Positions 7,353-16,456 of a stretch of DNA of 64,000 bases are shown here, one piece after another. A program made the translations under genes and the position numbers. Source of the stretch: Alphaproteobacteria bacterium (GTDB lineage: Bacteria > Pseudomonadota > Alphaproteobacteria > Ferrovibrionales > Ferrovibrionaceae); NCBI GenBank assembly GCA_017307375.1, contig JAFKFH010000005.1, positions 248,001-312,000 on the forward strand, written 5' to 3'. A model generated the notes under the pieces. That model saw only the letters and a list, made by a program, of their open reading frames with translations, searched no databases and was not told the DNA's origin. Position 1 is the first letter of the stretch. Each line of letters begins with the position of its first letter.

Positions 7353-8948
7353 TTACTTCGCGACCGACATCCAGCGGCTGGGATGGAAGTCCTGGACGTT
7401 GTCGATGCGCCCCTTGACGTAGGGCTTGACCAGGGCGCGGCTGACATAGTGCCAGATCGGGATGATCGGCACGTCGTTCAGCATCATCACCTCCGCCTCG
7501 GCCATCAGCCTGGCCCGGGCGTCGAGGTCGCGCTCGCCGGCGGAACGGCGCAGCAGATCGTCATAGGCCGGATTTTCGTAGCGCGCCGGGTTCTGCTTGC
7601 CGACATCGGACTTGAGCAGTTCCAGGAAACTCCAGGCATCGTCGTAGTCGCCGATCCAGGCGGCGCGGCGCACGTCGAACTGCATCTCGCGCCCCATGTC
7701 GAGATAGACCTTCCACTCCTGGTTCACCAGCCTGGCCTTGACGCCCAGCTTCTGTTCCCACATCGCGGCGACGGCGATGGCAACGCGCTTGTGCAGGTCG
7801 TTTGTATTATAGAGGATCTCGACCTCGACAGGCGGCTTGCCCGGTCCGAAACCGGCTTCGGCCAGCAGCGTCTTGGCCATCGCCTCGCGCTCGCCCTGGG
7901 TCTTCGACGCGATGGCGATGGCGGGGTTCCGGTAGTTGCCGGTATTGGGCGGCACCCAGGCATAGGCCGGCATCTCGCCGGCCTTGGCGACCTTCTCGAC
8001 GATCGCGTCGCGGTCGATGGCCAGCGACAGCGCCTGGCGCAGCTTGACGTTGTCCTTGAACGGGGCGCGGGTCAGGTTCAGGGCGTAGTAGTAGGTGCCG
8101 AAATAGGGCACGATGCGGACATCGTTGGGCATGTCGCGGCGGGCCGCGGCGATCTGGTCGGGCGGAATCAGGTAGGTGATGTCGAGTTCGCCGGCGCGAT
8201 AGCGCTTGTACTCGGCCTGGATATCCTCGGTCGGGTAGTAGTAGACGCTGTCCAGGGCGACATTCGCCACATCGTGAAAGGTCTTGGACCGGTCGATGCG
8301 AATGCGGTCCTGCGGTGTCCATTCGGCAAGGGTGAACGCCCCGTTGCCGACAAGATTGCCCGGCCGCGTCCAGCGATCGCCGTGGGTCTCGATCGCCTTG
8401 CGGTTGACCGGGTAGGACGCGTGATGGGCCAGCAGGCCGATCAGATAGGGCGTCGGCCGCTCCAGCGTCACCACCAGCGTGCCAGGGCCTTCGGCCTTCA
8501 CGCCGATCTCGGCGGCATCCTTGATCTCGCCTTTCGAGAATTTCTCCGCGTTCTTCAGCGGCCACAGCATGAAGGCGTACTTGGAAGCCTGGGCCGGGTC
8601 GAGCAGGCGGCGCCACGACCAGACGAAATCTTCCGCCGTCACCGGCGTGCCGTCGGACCACTTGCCGTCGGGCCGCAAGGTGAAACGATAGGTCAGGCCG
8701 TCTTCCGACGCGGTCCAGGCGGTCGCCGCCCCGGGAATGAGCTTGCCGTCGGCCGCCTCGGTCACCAGCCCCTCGAACAGGTCGCGCTGCAGATTGGCCT
8801 CGGGCACGCCGGTGGACTTCTGCGGATCGAGGGTTTCCGGCTCGGCCCCGTTGCCGCGATGCAGGACACCGGCGGCCTGGGCGGTGATCGGCAGCAGCGC
8901 GATGGCCGTCGCGGCAACCAGGTGACGAAGGGCTGAGGGCAGCGACAT
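7353..8948 (-). CDS. oppA: Periplasmic oligopeptide-binding protein OppA
   Basis: Solute-binding protein (SBP_bac_5 family) of 531 residues. The chosen ATG at 8948 is preceded by AGGAGG at good spacing and opens a classical signal peptide (LRHLVAATAIALLPITAQA). The longer frame has a basic extension with no ribosome site. Mature features include GAEPETLDPQKSTGVPEANL, LRPDGKWSDGTPVTAEDFVW and YYALNLTRAPFKDNVKLRQA, all characteristic of OppA/MppA. It is the first gene of oppABCDF, delivering peptides to OppBC in the periplasm. Confidence 0.93.
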   Translation of the reverse strand: MSLPSALRHLVAATAIALLPITAQAAGVLHRGNGAEPETLDPQKSTGVPEANLQRDLFEGLVTEAADGKLIPGAATAWTASEDGLTYRFTLRPDGKWSDGTPVTAEDFVWSWRRLLDPAQASKYAFMLWPLKNAEKFSKGEIKDAAEIGVKAEGPGTLVVTLERPTPYLIGLLAHHASYPVNRKAIETHGDRWTRPGNLVGNGAFTLAEWTPQDRIRIDRSKTFHDVANVALDSVYYYPTEDIQAEYKRYRAGELDITYLIPPDQIAAARRDMPNDVRIVPYFGTYYYALNLTRAPFKDNVKLRQALSLAIDRDAIVEKVAKAGEMPAYAWVPPNTGNYRNPAIAIASKTQGEREAMAKTLLAEAGFGPGKPPVEVEILYNTNDLHKRVAIAVAAMWEQKLGVKARLVNQEWKVYLDMGREMQFDVRRAAWIGDYDDAWSFLELLKSDVGKQNPARYENPAYDDLLRRSAGERDLDARARLMAEAEVMMLNDVPIIPIWHYVSRALVKPYVKGRIDNVQDFHPSRWMSVAK

Positions 8949-9063
8949 GATCTTGAACCTCCTGGCCTGGCGGTACGCCGGCTCCTGTCGGTGGGCGGCC
9001 GGCTTTCCGGGCAACGATAGACCCGAACGGGCCGGCCGCGTCAACGCCGCCGGCCCCCCGGTG

Positions 9064-9639
9064 TCACTTGCGCTGGGCGCGCAGCGGCACCAGGGCCTCG
9101 GCCCAGCGATGCATCTCGTTCAGCATCGTCGTGGCGCCGGCATCGATCAGGTTGTTGGAGGTGAACTTGCGATCCTGGTCCAGCAGCGTGGCCACCATCG
9201 GGATGCCGACGCCCTCGGTCATCGGCACCATCTTCAGCGTCGAAACCAGCAGCTTGACGTTCTGCACCGCCCGCAGGCCGCCGGAGACGCCGCCATAGCT
9301 GACGAATCCGGCGGGGGCGTAGTTCCATTCGAGGAACACGTAGTTCAGCGCATTCACCAGCGCCGGCGGCGGGCCGTAGTTGTATTCGGGCATGACGAAC
9401 ACGAAGGCATCGGCCGACTTGACCGACGCCGCCCACTTCTTCGTGTGCTCGTGGTGATAGGACTGCTTGGTCGGATGCTCCGGCTCGTCGTAGATCGGCA
9501 GGTTGAAACTGGCGAGGTCGACCAGTTCGACGTCGAACTTGCCATGCGCGGCGGCAAAGCCCTGGAACCAGGCCGCCACGGCAGGGCCGACACGGCCAGG
9601 CCGGGTCGAGCAGATGATCGTCTGGAGCTTGAGCGCCAC
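9064..9639 (-). CDS. NADPH-dependent FMN reductase (flavodoxin-like fold)
   Basis: This 191-residue protein carries the FMN phosphate-binding loop STRPGRVGPAVAAWF near the N-terminus and the family motif MPEYNYGPPPALVNALNYVF, followed by SYGGVSGGLRAVQNVK. These place it with ArsH/YieF/chromate-reductase-like NADPH:FMN reductases. The GTG start at 9639 has AAGGAG seven bases upstream. The longer ATG frame adds residues without a family match. It lies 115 bases upstream of oppA on the same strand and probably has its own promoter. The physiological electron acceptor cannot be told from sequence. Confidence 0.88.
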   Translation of the reverse strand: MALKLQTIICSTRPGRVGPAVAAWFQGFAAAHGKFDVELVDLASFNLPIYDEPEHPTKQSYHHEHTKKWAASVKSADAFVFVMPEYNYGPPPALVNALNYVFLEWNYAPAGFVSYGGVSGGLRAVQNVKLLVSTLKMVPMTEGVGIPMVATLLDQDRKFTSNNLIDAGATTMLNEMHRWAEALVPLRAQRK

Positions 9640-9717
9640 CGGGAATCTCCTTGGGGTTGCAGATGCGGCAGTAATCTGCGGCTTTACCCCGGCGGCGGCA
9701 AGAGAACAAAGCAAGCG

Positions 9718-9750
9718 AAAGCCGCCGTCCCCTCGACCGGGGACGGCGGC
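9718..9750 (-). terminator. Rho-independent terminator after the phoX-like gene
   Basis: A perfect 12-bp stem (9721-9732 with 9739-9750, loop TCGACC) lies 16 bases past the stop of the phosphatase gene. Read on the minus strand it is followed by TTTCGCTTGC, an imperfect T-rich tail. Its position after the only gene entering from the right supports a terminator. Confidence 0.6.
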
Positions 9751-9766
9751 GACGATGGGGCGGGTG

Positions 9767-11716
9767 TTACGCGCTGGCGATGCGGATCTGGGTCTTCTCC
9801 GCCGTCAGGTAACCGACCGCGGCGCCGAAGCGGTCCTTGTAATTGGCCCGGACCAGCGGATCGAGCGTGGCCTGCACCTTGGCGTGCAGCGACTTCGACC
9901 AGTCGCCGGGATGCTGGAAGTTCGACATGATGTAGGTCCAGCCGTTCAGTTCGTCGACGGCGTGCAGGCCGGTCGATTCACCGCCCGACGGCACCGACAT
10001 CAGCCGCGCCAGCTCGCCGGTGTCGACGTTGTAGGCCCACAGGAAGTTGTTCACGTGCGAGCCCGAGTCCTCGCCGATGAACAGCGTGCGCATCTTCTCG
10101 GAGAACTTCAGGTTGTCGGGGTTGGCAACCATGTCGGCCCTGGCGGTATTGCCGAGTTCGTCGGCGGGGATATCCTCGCCGATCAGCAGCATGCGCGACT
10201 GGACAGGCACCCATTCGCTGGCGATCTCCACGCCCGAGGTATCCTTCTGGCCGCCGGCCAGGTTGTGGGCGACGACGCCGCCGGCGACCAGCGGCTTGTC
10301 GAGCGCGATGTTGCTCTCGGCATTCCAGCCCTTGCCGCCCTTGACCATCGAATCGACGATGTTCTGCAGGGCCGAGTAGGCGACCTTGTCCTTGATGTTG
10401 ACGGTGGTGCCTTCCATCTTGGTGAAGCCCATCGAACCGCCCATCAGATAGGCATAGCGGTGGGTTTCGAGGAAGGCGGCCGCCTTCTCCATGCCGGGCT
10501 TCAGCTTGACCCAGTTCGGCGCGCCATTGGCGAAGATCTTGGTGAACGACGGATCGTTCGGATCGGTCTTCGACACGGTCATGATGTCGGCCGGCTTCAG
10601 CGTGTCGGCCAGCTTCTCGATCTCGGCCGAGGTGGCATGGCCGAGCTTGATCCAGCTCAGCTTCGCGCCCGGCGCCTTGGTGTCGAGGGTGAAGCCTTCG
10701 CCCAGCTTGGCGACGTAGAGCGTTCCGGCCGACAGGTCGCGCTCGCGGTCGGCGACGAACATGAACAGGCCCGAATTGGTCGCATCGTCGCCCATCAGTA
10801 CGGTGCGGTTGTCGGGCATCACCTGCACCAGCTCGTGCGAGATGCGGCCGAGATTGTAGTGCTTGGTCACCGTGCCGGTGCCGTCCGGGTTCACGGTGAT
10901 TTCCGGCAGGTGGCCGTAGTGATAGGGATTGGCCTTGGTCTCGTCGCCGTAGAGGTTGCGGCTGAACGCCTTGAACGTCTTGTTGGTGTCGACGAACGGC
11001 GCGTCGGGCTCGTACTCCTCGCTCGACAGATGGGTGTTCCACGGCGACAGGCTGGCGCCGCAGGTGATCCACAGGCCATGGGCCTTCGAGGTATCGACGT
11101 TGAAGTACTTCACCAGGCTCAGCTTGCCGGTCGACTGGTCCTGGTCGAGCGTCAGCACGGCGATCGGCGACGGCAAGGTGCCGTAGGCATCGGCGCCCGA
11201 CTGATCGGCGGTGGTGTATTCGAACTGGACGACGGCGAAGACCGGCTTGCCCTTCACGCCGGGCACCGAGGCGTTCGGCAGCGCGAGCAGCGAGGTGCCG
11301 TCGGGCGAATCAGAGAACACCTGGCGCTCCTTGCCCGGGACCGACTTGTCGATGATCGGCTTGTTCTCGATGTCGACATAGCCGCCGGCCAGGATGGTGC
11401 CGCCCTTGCCGTCCGGGACCATGTCGCCGGTGATGAAGAACGGCTGGTAGGCCAGCTTGAAGTCGTGGGTCGACTTGTCGCTCAAGGTGACGGTCAGGGT
11501 CGAGCCGACCGAGGTCGTGGCCATCGCGGCGGCGTCTGCCAATGTCGGCGCCGCCATGCCGGTGAACCTGGCCGAGACGAACTCGGCCGAGGAGGCGGCG
11601 GCGGCTTCGTGGGCGAAAAGAGCCGCGGCGCTCGATGCGGCCAGCGGCAGCATCGGGGCGCCACCGAGGAACTTCAGGGCATGACGACGCGAGATTTCCG
11701 GCATGACGTTATCCAT
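9767..11716 (-). CDS. phoX: PhoX-family (DUF839) Tat-exported phosphatase
   Basis: A 649-residue protein with a twin-arginine signal (ISRRHALKFLGG followed by a hydrophobic stretch and AHEAAAASS) and a large beta-propeller-like body matching PhoX/DUF839. Landmarks are DKSTHDFKLAYQPFFITGD, AHGLWITCGASLSPWNTHLS, YEPDAPF, YNLGRISHELVQVMPDNRTV and HVNNFLWAYNVDTGELARL. PhoX proteins are Ca/Fe-dependent alkaline phosphatases active in the periplasm or extracellularly on phosphate esters. No Pho-box was identified. It is a single-gene unit with its own terminator. The exact substrate within the DUF839 group is uncertain. Confidence 0.85.
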   Translation of the reverse strand: MDNVMPEISRRHALKFLGGAPMLPLAASSAAALFAHEAAAASSAEFVSARFTGMAAPTLADAAAMATTSVGSTLTVTLSDKSTHDFKLAYQPFFITGDMVPDGKGGTILAGGYVDIENKPIIDKSVPGKERQVFSDSPDGTSLLALPNASVPGVKGKPVFAVVQFEYTTADQSGADAYGTLPSPIAVLTLDQDQSTGKLSLVKYFNVDTSKAHGLWITCGASLSPWNTHLSSEEYEPDAPFVDTNKTFKAFSRNLYGDETKANPYHYGHLPEITVNPDGTGTVTKHYNLGRISHELVQVMPDNRTVLMGDDATNSGLFMFVADRERDLSAGTLYVAKLGEGFTLDTKAPGAKLSWIKLGHATSAEIEKLADTLKPADIMTVSKTDPNDPSFTKIFANGAPNWVKLKPGMEKAAAFLETHRYAYLMGGSMGFTKMEGTTVNIKDKVAYSALQNIVDSMVKGGKGWNAESNIALDKPLVAGGVVAHNLAGGQKDTSGVEIASEWVPVQSRMLLIGEDIPADELGNTARADMVANPDNLKFSEKMRTLFIGEDSGSHVNNFLWAYNVDTGELARLMSVPSGGESTGLHAVDELNGWTYIMSNFQHPGDWSKSLHAKVQATLDPLVRANYKDRFGAAVGYLTAEKTQIRIASA

Positions 11717-11799
11717 CCATGTGGGGAATGCGGGGCCTGGGTTCGGCCTTGCCTACAAGGACCAGATGACAGGTCGATGACGGATCGACACCGCTTTTG

Positions 11800-12954
11800 T
11801 TACGCCGGCGGATGAAGCGTCAGCGATCGGTCGATGGCCGGCCCCATCGCGTCCACATTTTGCTCGGCGGTGCGCCTGTGCCCCTCCTCGGCCAGGATCG
11901 CGCAGGCCTCGTCGATGTCCTGCGCCGCATGGATCGCCGACGGCTGCAGGCGCAGCCGCGCCTGCCCCCTCGGCACGATCGGCCAGGTCATCGCCGGTGC
12001 CACGACGCCGCGCTCGGCCAGGGCTCGGGCGAAACCCTTCGCCTTGTCCTCGTCACCGATCAGGATCGGCGTGATCGGGGTGCCGCCGCCCAGCAACGTG
12101 AAGCCCGCAGCGGTCAGGCCGGCCCGCAGCCGTGCGGTATTGTCGCGCAGCCGCGCCCGGCGCTCCTCCTCCTCGGCCAGCGCGACGCCGACCAGGGCTG
12201 CGCCGACGGCCGCGACGTGCATGCCGGTCGAGAAGATGTAGAAGCGCGCGGCGCGCCTGATCTCCTCCATCAGGGCCGCCGGGCCGGCAACATAGCCGCC
12301 CCCGCCGGCGCCGAAGGCCTTGGCGAAGGTGCCGGTGAAGGCGGTCACGTCCCGACGCGGATCGAGGCCGCAGGCTTCGGCGGTGCCGCGGCCGATGACA
12401 CCGGCGGCATGGGACTCATCGAGCACCAGGCCGGTCCCGGCCCGCTTCGCCGCCGCGGCCAGCGCCCGGCCGGGCGCGATGCCGCCTTCGACCGAGAAGA
12501 CACCGTCCGACACGATGGTGCGGCGCCCCTCGGATTCGGCCAAGGCCCGGTCGAGGTCGGCGAGGTCGCGGCTGCGATAGACCAGCGTGCGCCCGCGGGC
12601 CAGGCGGCAGCCGTCGACGATGCTGGCATGGTTGTCGGCATCGGACAGGATGGTGCCCTCGGCCCCCAGCGTCGTCAGCAGCGCGATATTGGCGGCGGTG
12701 CAGGAGGCGAACAGCAACGCCGCCTCGGTTCCGGTGAAGGCCGCGATGCGCTCGCGCAGCGCCTGGTGCAGCGGCGTGGTGGCGAAGGGCTGGTTCATCG
12801 CGTGCCCGGCGCCGTATCGCCGCAACGCCGCGATCGCCCCGTCGATCACCGCCGGCTCGCCGGCCAGGCCCAGATAGTCATTCGAACCGAGCATCAGCAG
12901 GCGTCGCCCGCCGCTCGACGGCCGGCCCGATTGCCGGCCGGTGAGGACATGCAT
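11800..12954 (-). CDS. AONS/KBL-type PLP-dependent acyltransferase
   Basis: A 384-residue fold-type I PLP enzyme of the alpha-oxoamine synthase family (8-amino-7-oxononanoate synthase, 2-amino-3-ketobutyrate CoA ligase, serine palmitoyltransferase). Motifs are LGSNDYLGLAGEP, GVFSVEGGIAP, the PLP aspartate/histidine in VLDESHAAGVIG and the Schiff-base lysine in FTGTFAKAFGAGGGG. Only about 20 residues precede the NDYLGL motif, shorter than usual for KBL/BioF. No biotin genes are adjacent. It follows the M20 amidohydrolase gene by three bases and is therefore its operon partner. The pair probably handles an N-acyl or amino-ketone compound. BioF itself is less likely. Confidence 0.82.
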   Translation of the reverse strand: MHVLTGRQSGRPSSGGRRLLMLGSNDYLGLAGEPAVIDGAIAALRRYGAGHAMNQPFATTPLHQALRERIAAFTGTEAALLFASCTAANIALLTTLGAEGTILSDADNHASIVDGCRLARGRTLVYRSRDLADLDRALAESEGRRTIVSDGVFSVEGGIAPGRALAAAAKRAGTGLVLDESHAAGVIGRGTAEACGLDPRRDVTAFTGTFAKAFGAGGGGYVAGPAALMEEIRRAARFYIFSTGMHVAAVGAALVGVALAEEEERRARLRDNTARLRAGLTAAGFTLLGGGTPITPILIGDEDKAKGFARALAERGVVAPAMTWPIVPRGQARLRLQPSAIHAAQDIDEACAILAEEGHRRTAEQNVDAMGPAIDRSLTLHPPA

Positions 12955-12957
12955 TGT

Positions 12958-14133
12958 TCAGGCCCCGGTGCGCGGCAAGGTGCTCTCGACCAGCCGCGAC
13001 CAATAGCTGGCGCCCAGCGGCAGGATCTCGTCGTTGAAATCGTAGCGCGAGGAATGGAGACCGACGCCGTCGACGATCGCGCCGTTGCCGATCCACAGAT
13101 AGCAGCCGGGGCGCGCGGCCAGCATGAAGCCGAAATCCTCACAGCCCATCGAAGGGATGACATTGCGCCGGACGTTCTCCTCGCCGGCCACCATCACTGC
13201 GGCCCGGGTCGCCTGTTCGGTCGGTTCCTCGGCATTCACCGCCGGCGGGATCGGCTTGTAGTAGGAGAACGAGGTCCTGACGCCATGGGTGGCGGCGATG
13301 CCCTCGCTGATGCGGGTCAACGCGTCTTCCAGGACCTTGCGCAGCTCCGGCTTGAAATAGCGGCAGGTGCCGCGCAGCACGACCTCTTCCGGCACGATGT
13401 TCCAGGTGTTGCCGCCATGGATCTGGGTGATCGAGACGACGACCTCGTCCTGCGGGTTGGTGGTGCGGCTGACGATGGTCTGGATCGCGTTGACCATGGC
13501 GCAGGCGGCAACGATCGGATCGTCACCCAGATGCGGCATGGCCGCATGCGCACCGCGGCTGCCGATGACGATCTCGAACTTGTCGTCCGCTGCCATGATC
13601 GGCCCGGCACAGACGCCGAACGAGCCGACCGGCACACCCGGCCAGTTATGCATGCCGAACACGGCCTCGACCGGGAATTGCTCGAACAATCCGTCCTGCA
13701 CCATCTTCTGGCCGCCGCATTCGTTCTCCTCGGCCGGCTGGAAGATGAAATGGACGACTCCGTCGAAGTTCCTCGTTTCGGCCAGATAGCGCGCGGCGCC
13801 GAGCAGCATGGTGGTGTGCCCGTCATGGCCGCAGGCATGCATGACACCGTCATGCGTCGAGGCATGCGCGCAGCCGGTCTTCTCGTGGATCGGCAGCGCA
13901 TCCATGTCGGCGCGCAGGCCGATGGCGCGCCCGCCCGAACCGTTGCGCAGCGTGCCGACGACGCCGGTGCCGGCGAGGCCGCGATGGACCTCGATGCCGA
14001 AGCTTTCGAGCGTGCGCGCGACGAAGTCCGACGTCCGGTGTTCCCTGAACGCCATCTCCGGATGGGCGTGGATATCGTGCCGCCAGGCCTTCATGTCGGC
14101 GTGGAAATCGGCGATGCGGTTGATGATCGGCAT
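12958..14133 (-). CDS. M20-family amidohydrolase (hippurate hydrolase-like)
   Basis: A 391-residue M20D peptidase/amidohydrolase. Metal ligands are visible in HACGHDGHTTMLLG, PAEENECGGQKM and the C-terminal GCEDFGFMLAARPG, with RADMDALPI near residue 80 and the dimerisation-domain region SRGAHAAMPHLGDDPI. Such enzymes cleave N-acyl amino acids, hippurate or related amides in the cytoplasm. The ATG at 14133 has AAGGGAG upstream. The longer upstream frame was rejected. First gene of a two-gene operon with the AONS-like enzyme, close to the AraC regulator gene on the same strand. Confidence 0.9.
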   Translation of the reverse strand: MPIINRIADFHADMKAWRHDIHAHPEMAFREHRTSDFVARTLESFGIEVHRGLAGTGVVGTLRNGSGGRAIGLRADMDALPIHEKTGCAHASTHDGVMHACGHDGHTTMLLGAARYLAETRNFDGVVHFIFQPAEENECGGQKMVQDGLFEQFPVEAVFGMHNWPGVPVGSFGVCAGPIMAADDKFEIVIGSRGAHAAMPHLGDDPIVAACAMVNAIQTIVSRTTNPQDEVVVSITQIHGGNTWNIVPEEVVLRGTCRYFKPELRKVLEDALTRISEGIAATHGVRTSFSYYKPIPPAVNAEEPTEQATRAAVMVAGEENVRRNVIPSMGCEDFGFMLAARPGCYLWIGNGAIVDGVGLHSSRYDFNDEILPLGASYWSRLVESTLPRTGA

Positions 14134-14192
14134 GGGCAGCTCCCTTGGTGACGAGATGAGCCTAGCCAGGCGGCGGCCGCCTTGATTGCATG

Positions 14193-15011
14193 TTATTGCA
14201 GGCGCCGTCGCCGGCCCGCCCGGCCGAGATATTCGCCCGGCGTGACGCCGTAGGCCGCCTTGAACTTGCGGATCAGATGGCTCTGGTCGGTGAAGCCGGC
14301 ATCGACCGCCGCCATGGCCGGGGTTTCGCCCGCCAGCATCAGGCGACGGGCATGGCGGAGCCGCAGCTGGGTCTGGTAGAGATGTGGCGGCAGGCCCATG
14401 CTGCGCTGGAACGCGCGCAGCAGGTTGAAGCGGTTGACGCCGGCCAGGGCGGCGAGATCCGCCAGCGCGCAATCCTCGGCGAAATTCTCGGCGAGATAGT
14501 CGAGCACCCGGGCGACCCCATGATGGCCGATCGGCCGCCCCTCGACAGTGGCGCGGCCATGGCGGCGCGCGAGATCGACCAGCGTGGTGAGCAGACGGGT
14601 ATCGCGTTCGAGCTGCGCCTCGCTGCCTTCCAGCAGGCGATGCAGATCCAGCAGCCGGCGGCCGAGCGCCGCGTCGTCGACCACCGCCTCGGCAAACAGC
14701 GGCTGTGGCACCGGATGACCGGCGGCCTCGCCCAGCGCCACGGTCAGCATGCCGGCGTCGACATAGATCATCCGGTAGGAATAGGCCTCGCCTCCCGTCT
14801 CGGGGCCGCCGTCATGGGCGTCGTCGGGATTGACCACGATGATGCGGCCGGGCACGGCGGTCCAGCGACGGCCCCGCGCGGCGAAGCCATGCGCGCCGGC
14901 CTCGACGATACCGATCGCATAACCTTCGTGCGAATGCCTGGTGTAACGATGGGTCGAGCCGGCCAGTCGCAGGAGATCGATGCCGTCGAGCCGACGATAG
15001 CGCAAGGACAT
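14193..15011 (-). CDS. AraC-family transcriptional regulator
   Basis: This 272-residue regulator has an N-terminal cupin-like sensing domain (HSHEGYAIGIVEAGAHGF, VPGRIIVVNPDDAHDG) and a C-terminal double helix-turn-helix: LADLAALAGVNRFNLLRAFQ and AAVDAGFTDQSHLIRKFKAA, then GVTPGEYLGR. The internal ATG at 15011 has GGAGG five bases upstream and is preferred to the ATG at 15026. It lies upstream of the M20/AONS operon on the same strand and is divergent from the Lrp gene. It probably controls one of these, or an amino-acid exporter outside the window. Confidence 0.9.
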   Translation of the reverse strand: MSLRYRRLDGIDLLRLAGSTHRYTRHSHEGYAIGIVEAGAHGFAARGRRWTAVPGRIIVVNPDDAHDGGPETGGEAYSYRMIYVDAGMLTVALGEAAGHPVPQPLFAEAVVDDAALGRRLLDLHRLLEGSEAQLERDTRLLTTLVDLARRHGRATVEGRPIGHHGVARVLDYLAENFAEDCALADLAALAGVNRFNLLRAFQRSMGLPPHLYQTQLRLRHARRLMLAGETPAMAAVDAGFTDQSHLIRKFKAAYGVTPGEYLGRAGRRRRLQ

Positions 15012-15129
15012 GGGTGCCTCCTTCACCCGGAAGCCTACCCCATGCGACGGACAATTTTGTTGCTCAGATCAGGAATACTACCAAAATCCTGGCATCCCAT
15101 GCCCTATTTTTAGGATATTTGAGCATCCG

Positions 15130-15594
15130 ATGCCAGAAATTGACGCCACCGACAAGCGCATCCTCCGCGCCCTGCAGCGCGACGGGCGATTGCAGAACAT
15201 CGATCTGGCCCGCGAGGTCGGGCTGTCGCCGTCGCCCTGTCTGAGACGGGTGCGGTTGCTGGAGGAGGCCGGCGTCATCGATCGCTACGTCGCGGTGATC
15301 GCTCCGGCCAAGGTCGGCCTGCCGTTGTCGCTGTTCGTGCGGGTGTGGCTGACCGCCCAGGATGCCGAAACCATCGACATCTTCATCGCGGCGATGGAAC
15401 AGCTGCCGCAAGTGCTGGAATGCTACATCATGCTGGGCGAGAGCGATGCGCTGCTGCGCGTGGCGGTATCGGGCTTCGACGATTACCGCCGTTTCCAATC
15501 GACGCATCTGACGCGCCGGAACGGCATCCAGAACGTCAAGACCGACGTCCCGAGCCAGGTGGTCAAGCAGACCTACGCGCTGCCGATCACCTAG
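15130..15594 (+). CDS. Lrp/AsnC-family transcriptional regulator
   Basis: A 154-residue protein with the Lrp N-terminal helix-turn-helix (ATDKRILRALQRDGRLQNID, VGLSPSPCLRRVRLLEEAGV) and a C-terminal RAM ligand-binding domain (PQVLECYIMLGESDALLRVA). The ATG at 15130 matches the family length. The longer frame would add an unrelated N-terminus. Such regulators sense amino acids and often act on a neighbouring transporter or catabolic gene. The divergent AraC gene 118 bases away is the nearest candidate. A hairpin terminator follows the stop. Confidence 0.92.
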   Translation: MPEIDATDKRILRALQRDGRLQNIDLAREVGLSPSPCLRRVRLLEEAGVIDRYVAVIAPAKVGLPLSLFVRVWLTAQDAETIDIFIAAMEQLPQVLECYIMLGESDALLRVAVSGFDDYRRFQSTHLTRRNGIQNVKTDVPSQVVKQTYALPIT

Positions 15595-15598
15595 CCTG

Positions 15599-15628
15599 CG
15601 TCACTGCCGGCACGATCCGGCAGTGACG
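15599..15628. terminator. Bidirectional hairpin between lrp-like and hydrolase genes
   Basis: Perfect 12-bp stem CGTCACTGCCGG / CCGGCAGTGACG with loop CACGAT, located between two convergent stops (15594 and 15646). No strong T-run on either side, but the location and stability favour a shared terminator. Confidence 0.6.
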
Positions 15629-15645
15629 AAATTCCTGGACGCCGC

Positions 15646-16446
15646 TCAGACCCCGAGCGTCTGGGCCAGGACCTCGGTGTAGGCCGGCGGGTTGACGACG
15701 TAGGGATAGTGCTGGCCGGTGTCGAAACGGACGTGCCGGCCCTTGCGGTAGCGCTTGACCACGTCGTTCTGCACCTTGCGCGGAATCAGCGGGTCGTCGG
15801 CGCAATCGACGACGACGATGCGCTCGGGCGCCAGATCGATCTTGGGCACCGCCGTCGCCTGCTGCACCGCCAGCACCCTGGCCTTGAGGGCCTTGGCCGA
15901 CAGAAGCTTTTCGCCGCTGTGCAGCAGCACGGCCTTCAGTGTCGCGATCTCCGGGCTCGATTCTGGCCAGGAGCGCACCGACGACAGGATGAAGCCGCGA
16001 TGGACACTGCCCGGCAGGTCGGCCAAGCCCTCGCGCGGGCGGCCGGTCGGGTTCAGCAACTGGGGATCGGACAGGGAGTTGCCGATGATGATGCTGTCGA
16101 CCTTGTCGGGATGGCGCGCCGCGTACCATTGGGTCAGAAAACCGCCCAGCGAGGAGCCGACGACGCTCGCCTTCGCGATGCCCAGATGGTCCTGCAGCTT
16201 GGCCAGGCCGTCGGCCAGCCGCTCGATCTCGGTGATGACCGGATAGGTGACGGAAACGATGTGCGCGCGCCCGGCCAGCGCCGCGATCTGGTTCCACCAG
16301 ATCTCGGCCGTACCGAGGGTGCCCGGCAGCATCAGCAGTGCGGGGGCGCCCTTCTTCTTCGGCTTGGCCTCGATGACGCCCCAGGTCAGCCCGCCGACCT
16401 TGATCTGCCTGACCGGGTACTTCTTGCGGAAAGCGGCAATGTCCAT
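15646..16446 (-). CDS. Maspardin-like alpha/beta hydrolase
   Basis: A 266-residue alpha/beta hydrolase. The oxyanion-hole region reads LLMLPGTLGTAEIWWNQI and the nucleophile elbow GSSLGGFLTQW. The acid region is VDCADDPLIP, and the late histidine lies in GQHYPYVVNPPAY. The overall pattern resembles maspardin/SPG21-like hydrolases. The ATG at 16446 is 10 bases after the stop of the M81 gene, so it is the last cistron of the TRAP operon. An enzymatic role in processing the transported compound is likely but unproven. Confidence 0.8.
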   Translation of the reverse strand: MDIAAFRKKYPVRQIKVGGLTWGVIEAKPKKKGAPALLMLPGTLGTAEIWWNQIAALAGRAHIVSVTYPVITEIERLADGLAKLQDHLGIAKASVVGSSLGGFLTQWYAARHPDKVDSIIIGNSLSDPQLLNPTGRPREGLADLPGSVHRGFILSSVRSWPESSPEIATLKAVLLHSGEKLLSAKALKARVLAVQQATAVPKIDLAPERIVVVDCADDPLIPRKVQNDVVKRYRKGRHVRFDTGQHYPYVVNPPAYTEVLAQTLGV

Positions 16447-16456
16447 CGTCGACGTC

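Noticed and set aside
6291-8936. 881-codon plus-strand open frame opposite oppB/oppA
   Set aside because: It is antisense to well-supported opp genes, has Arg/Gln/His/Gly-rich low-information composition and no ribosome site. It is a GC-rich antisense shadow.
11800-12954. bioF assignment for the AONS-like gene
   Set aside because: No bioA, bioB, bioD or bioC nearby, N-terminus shorter than usual, and coupling to an M20 hydrolase instead.
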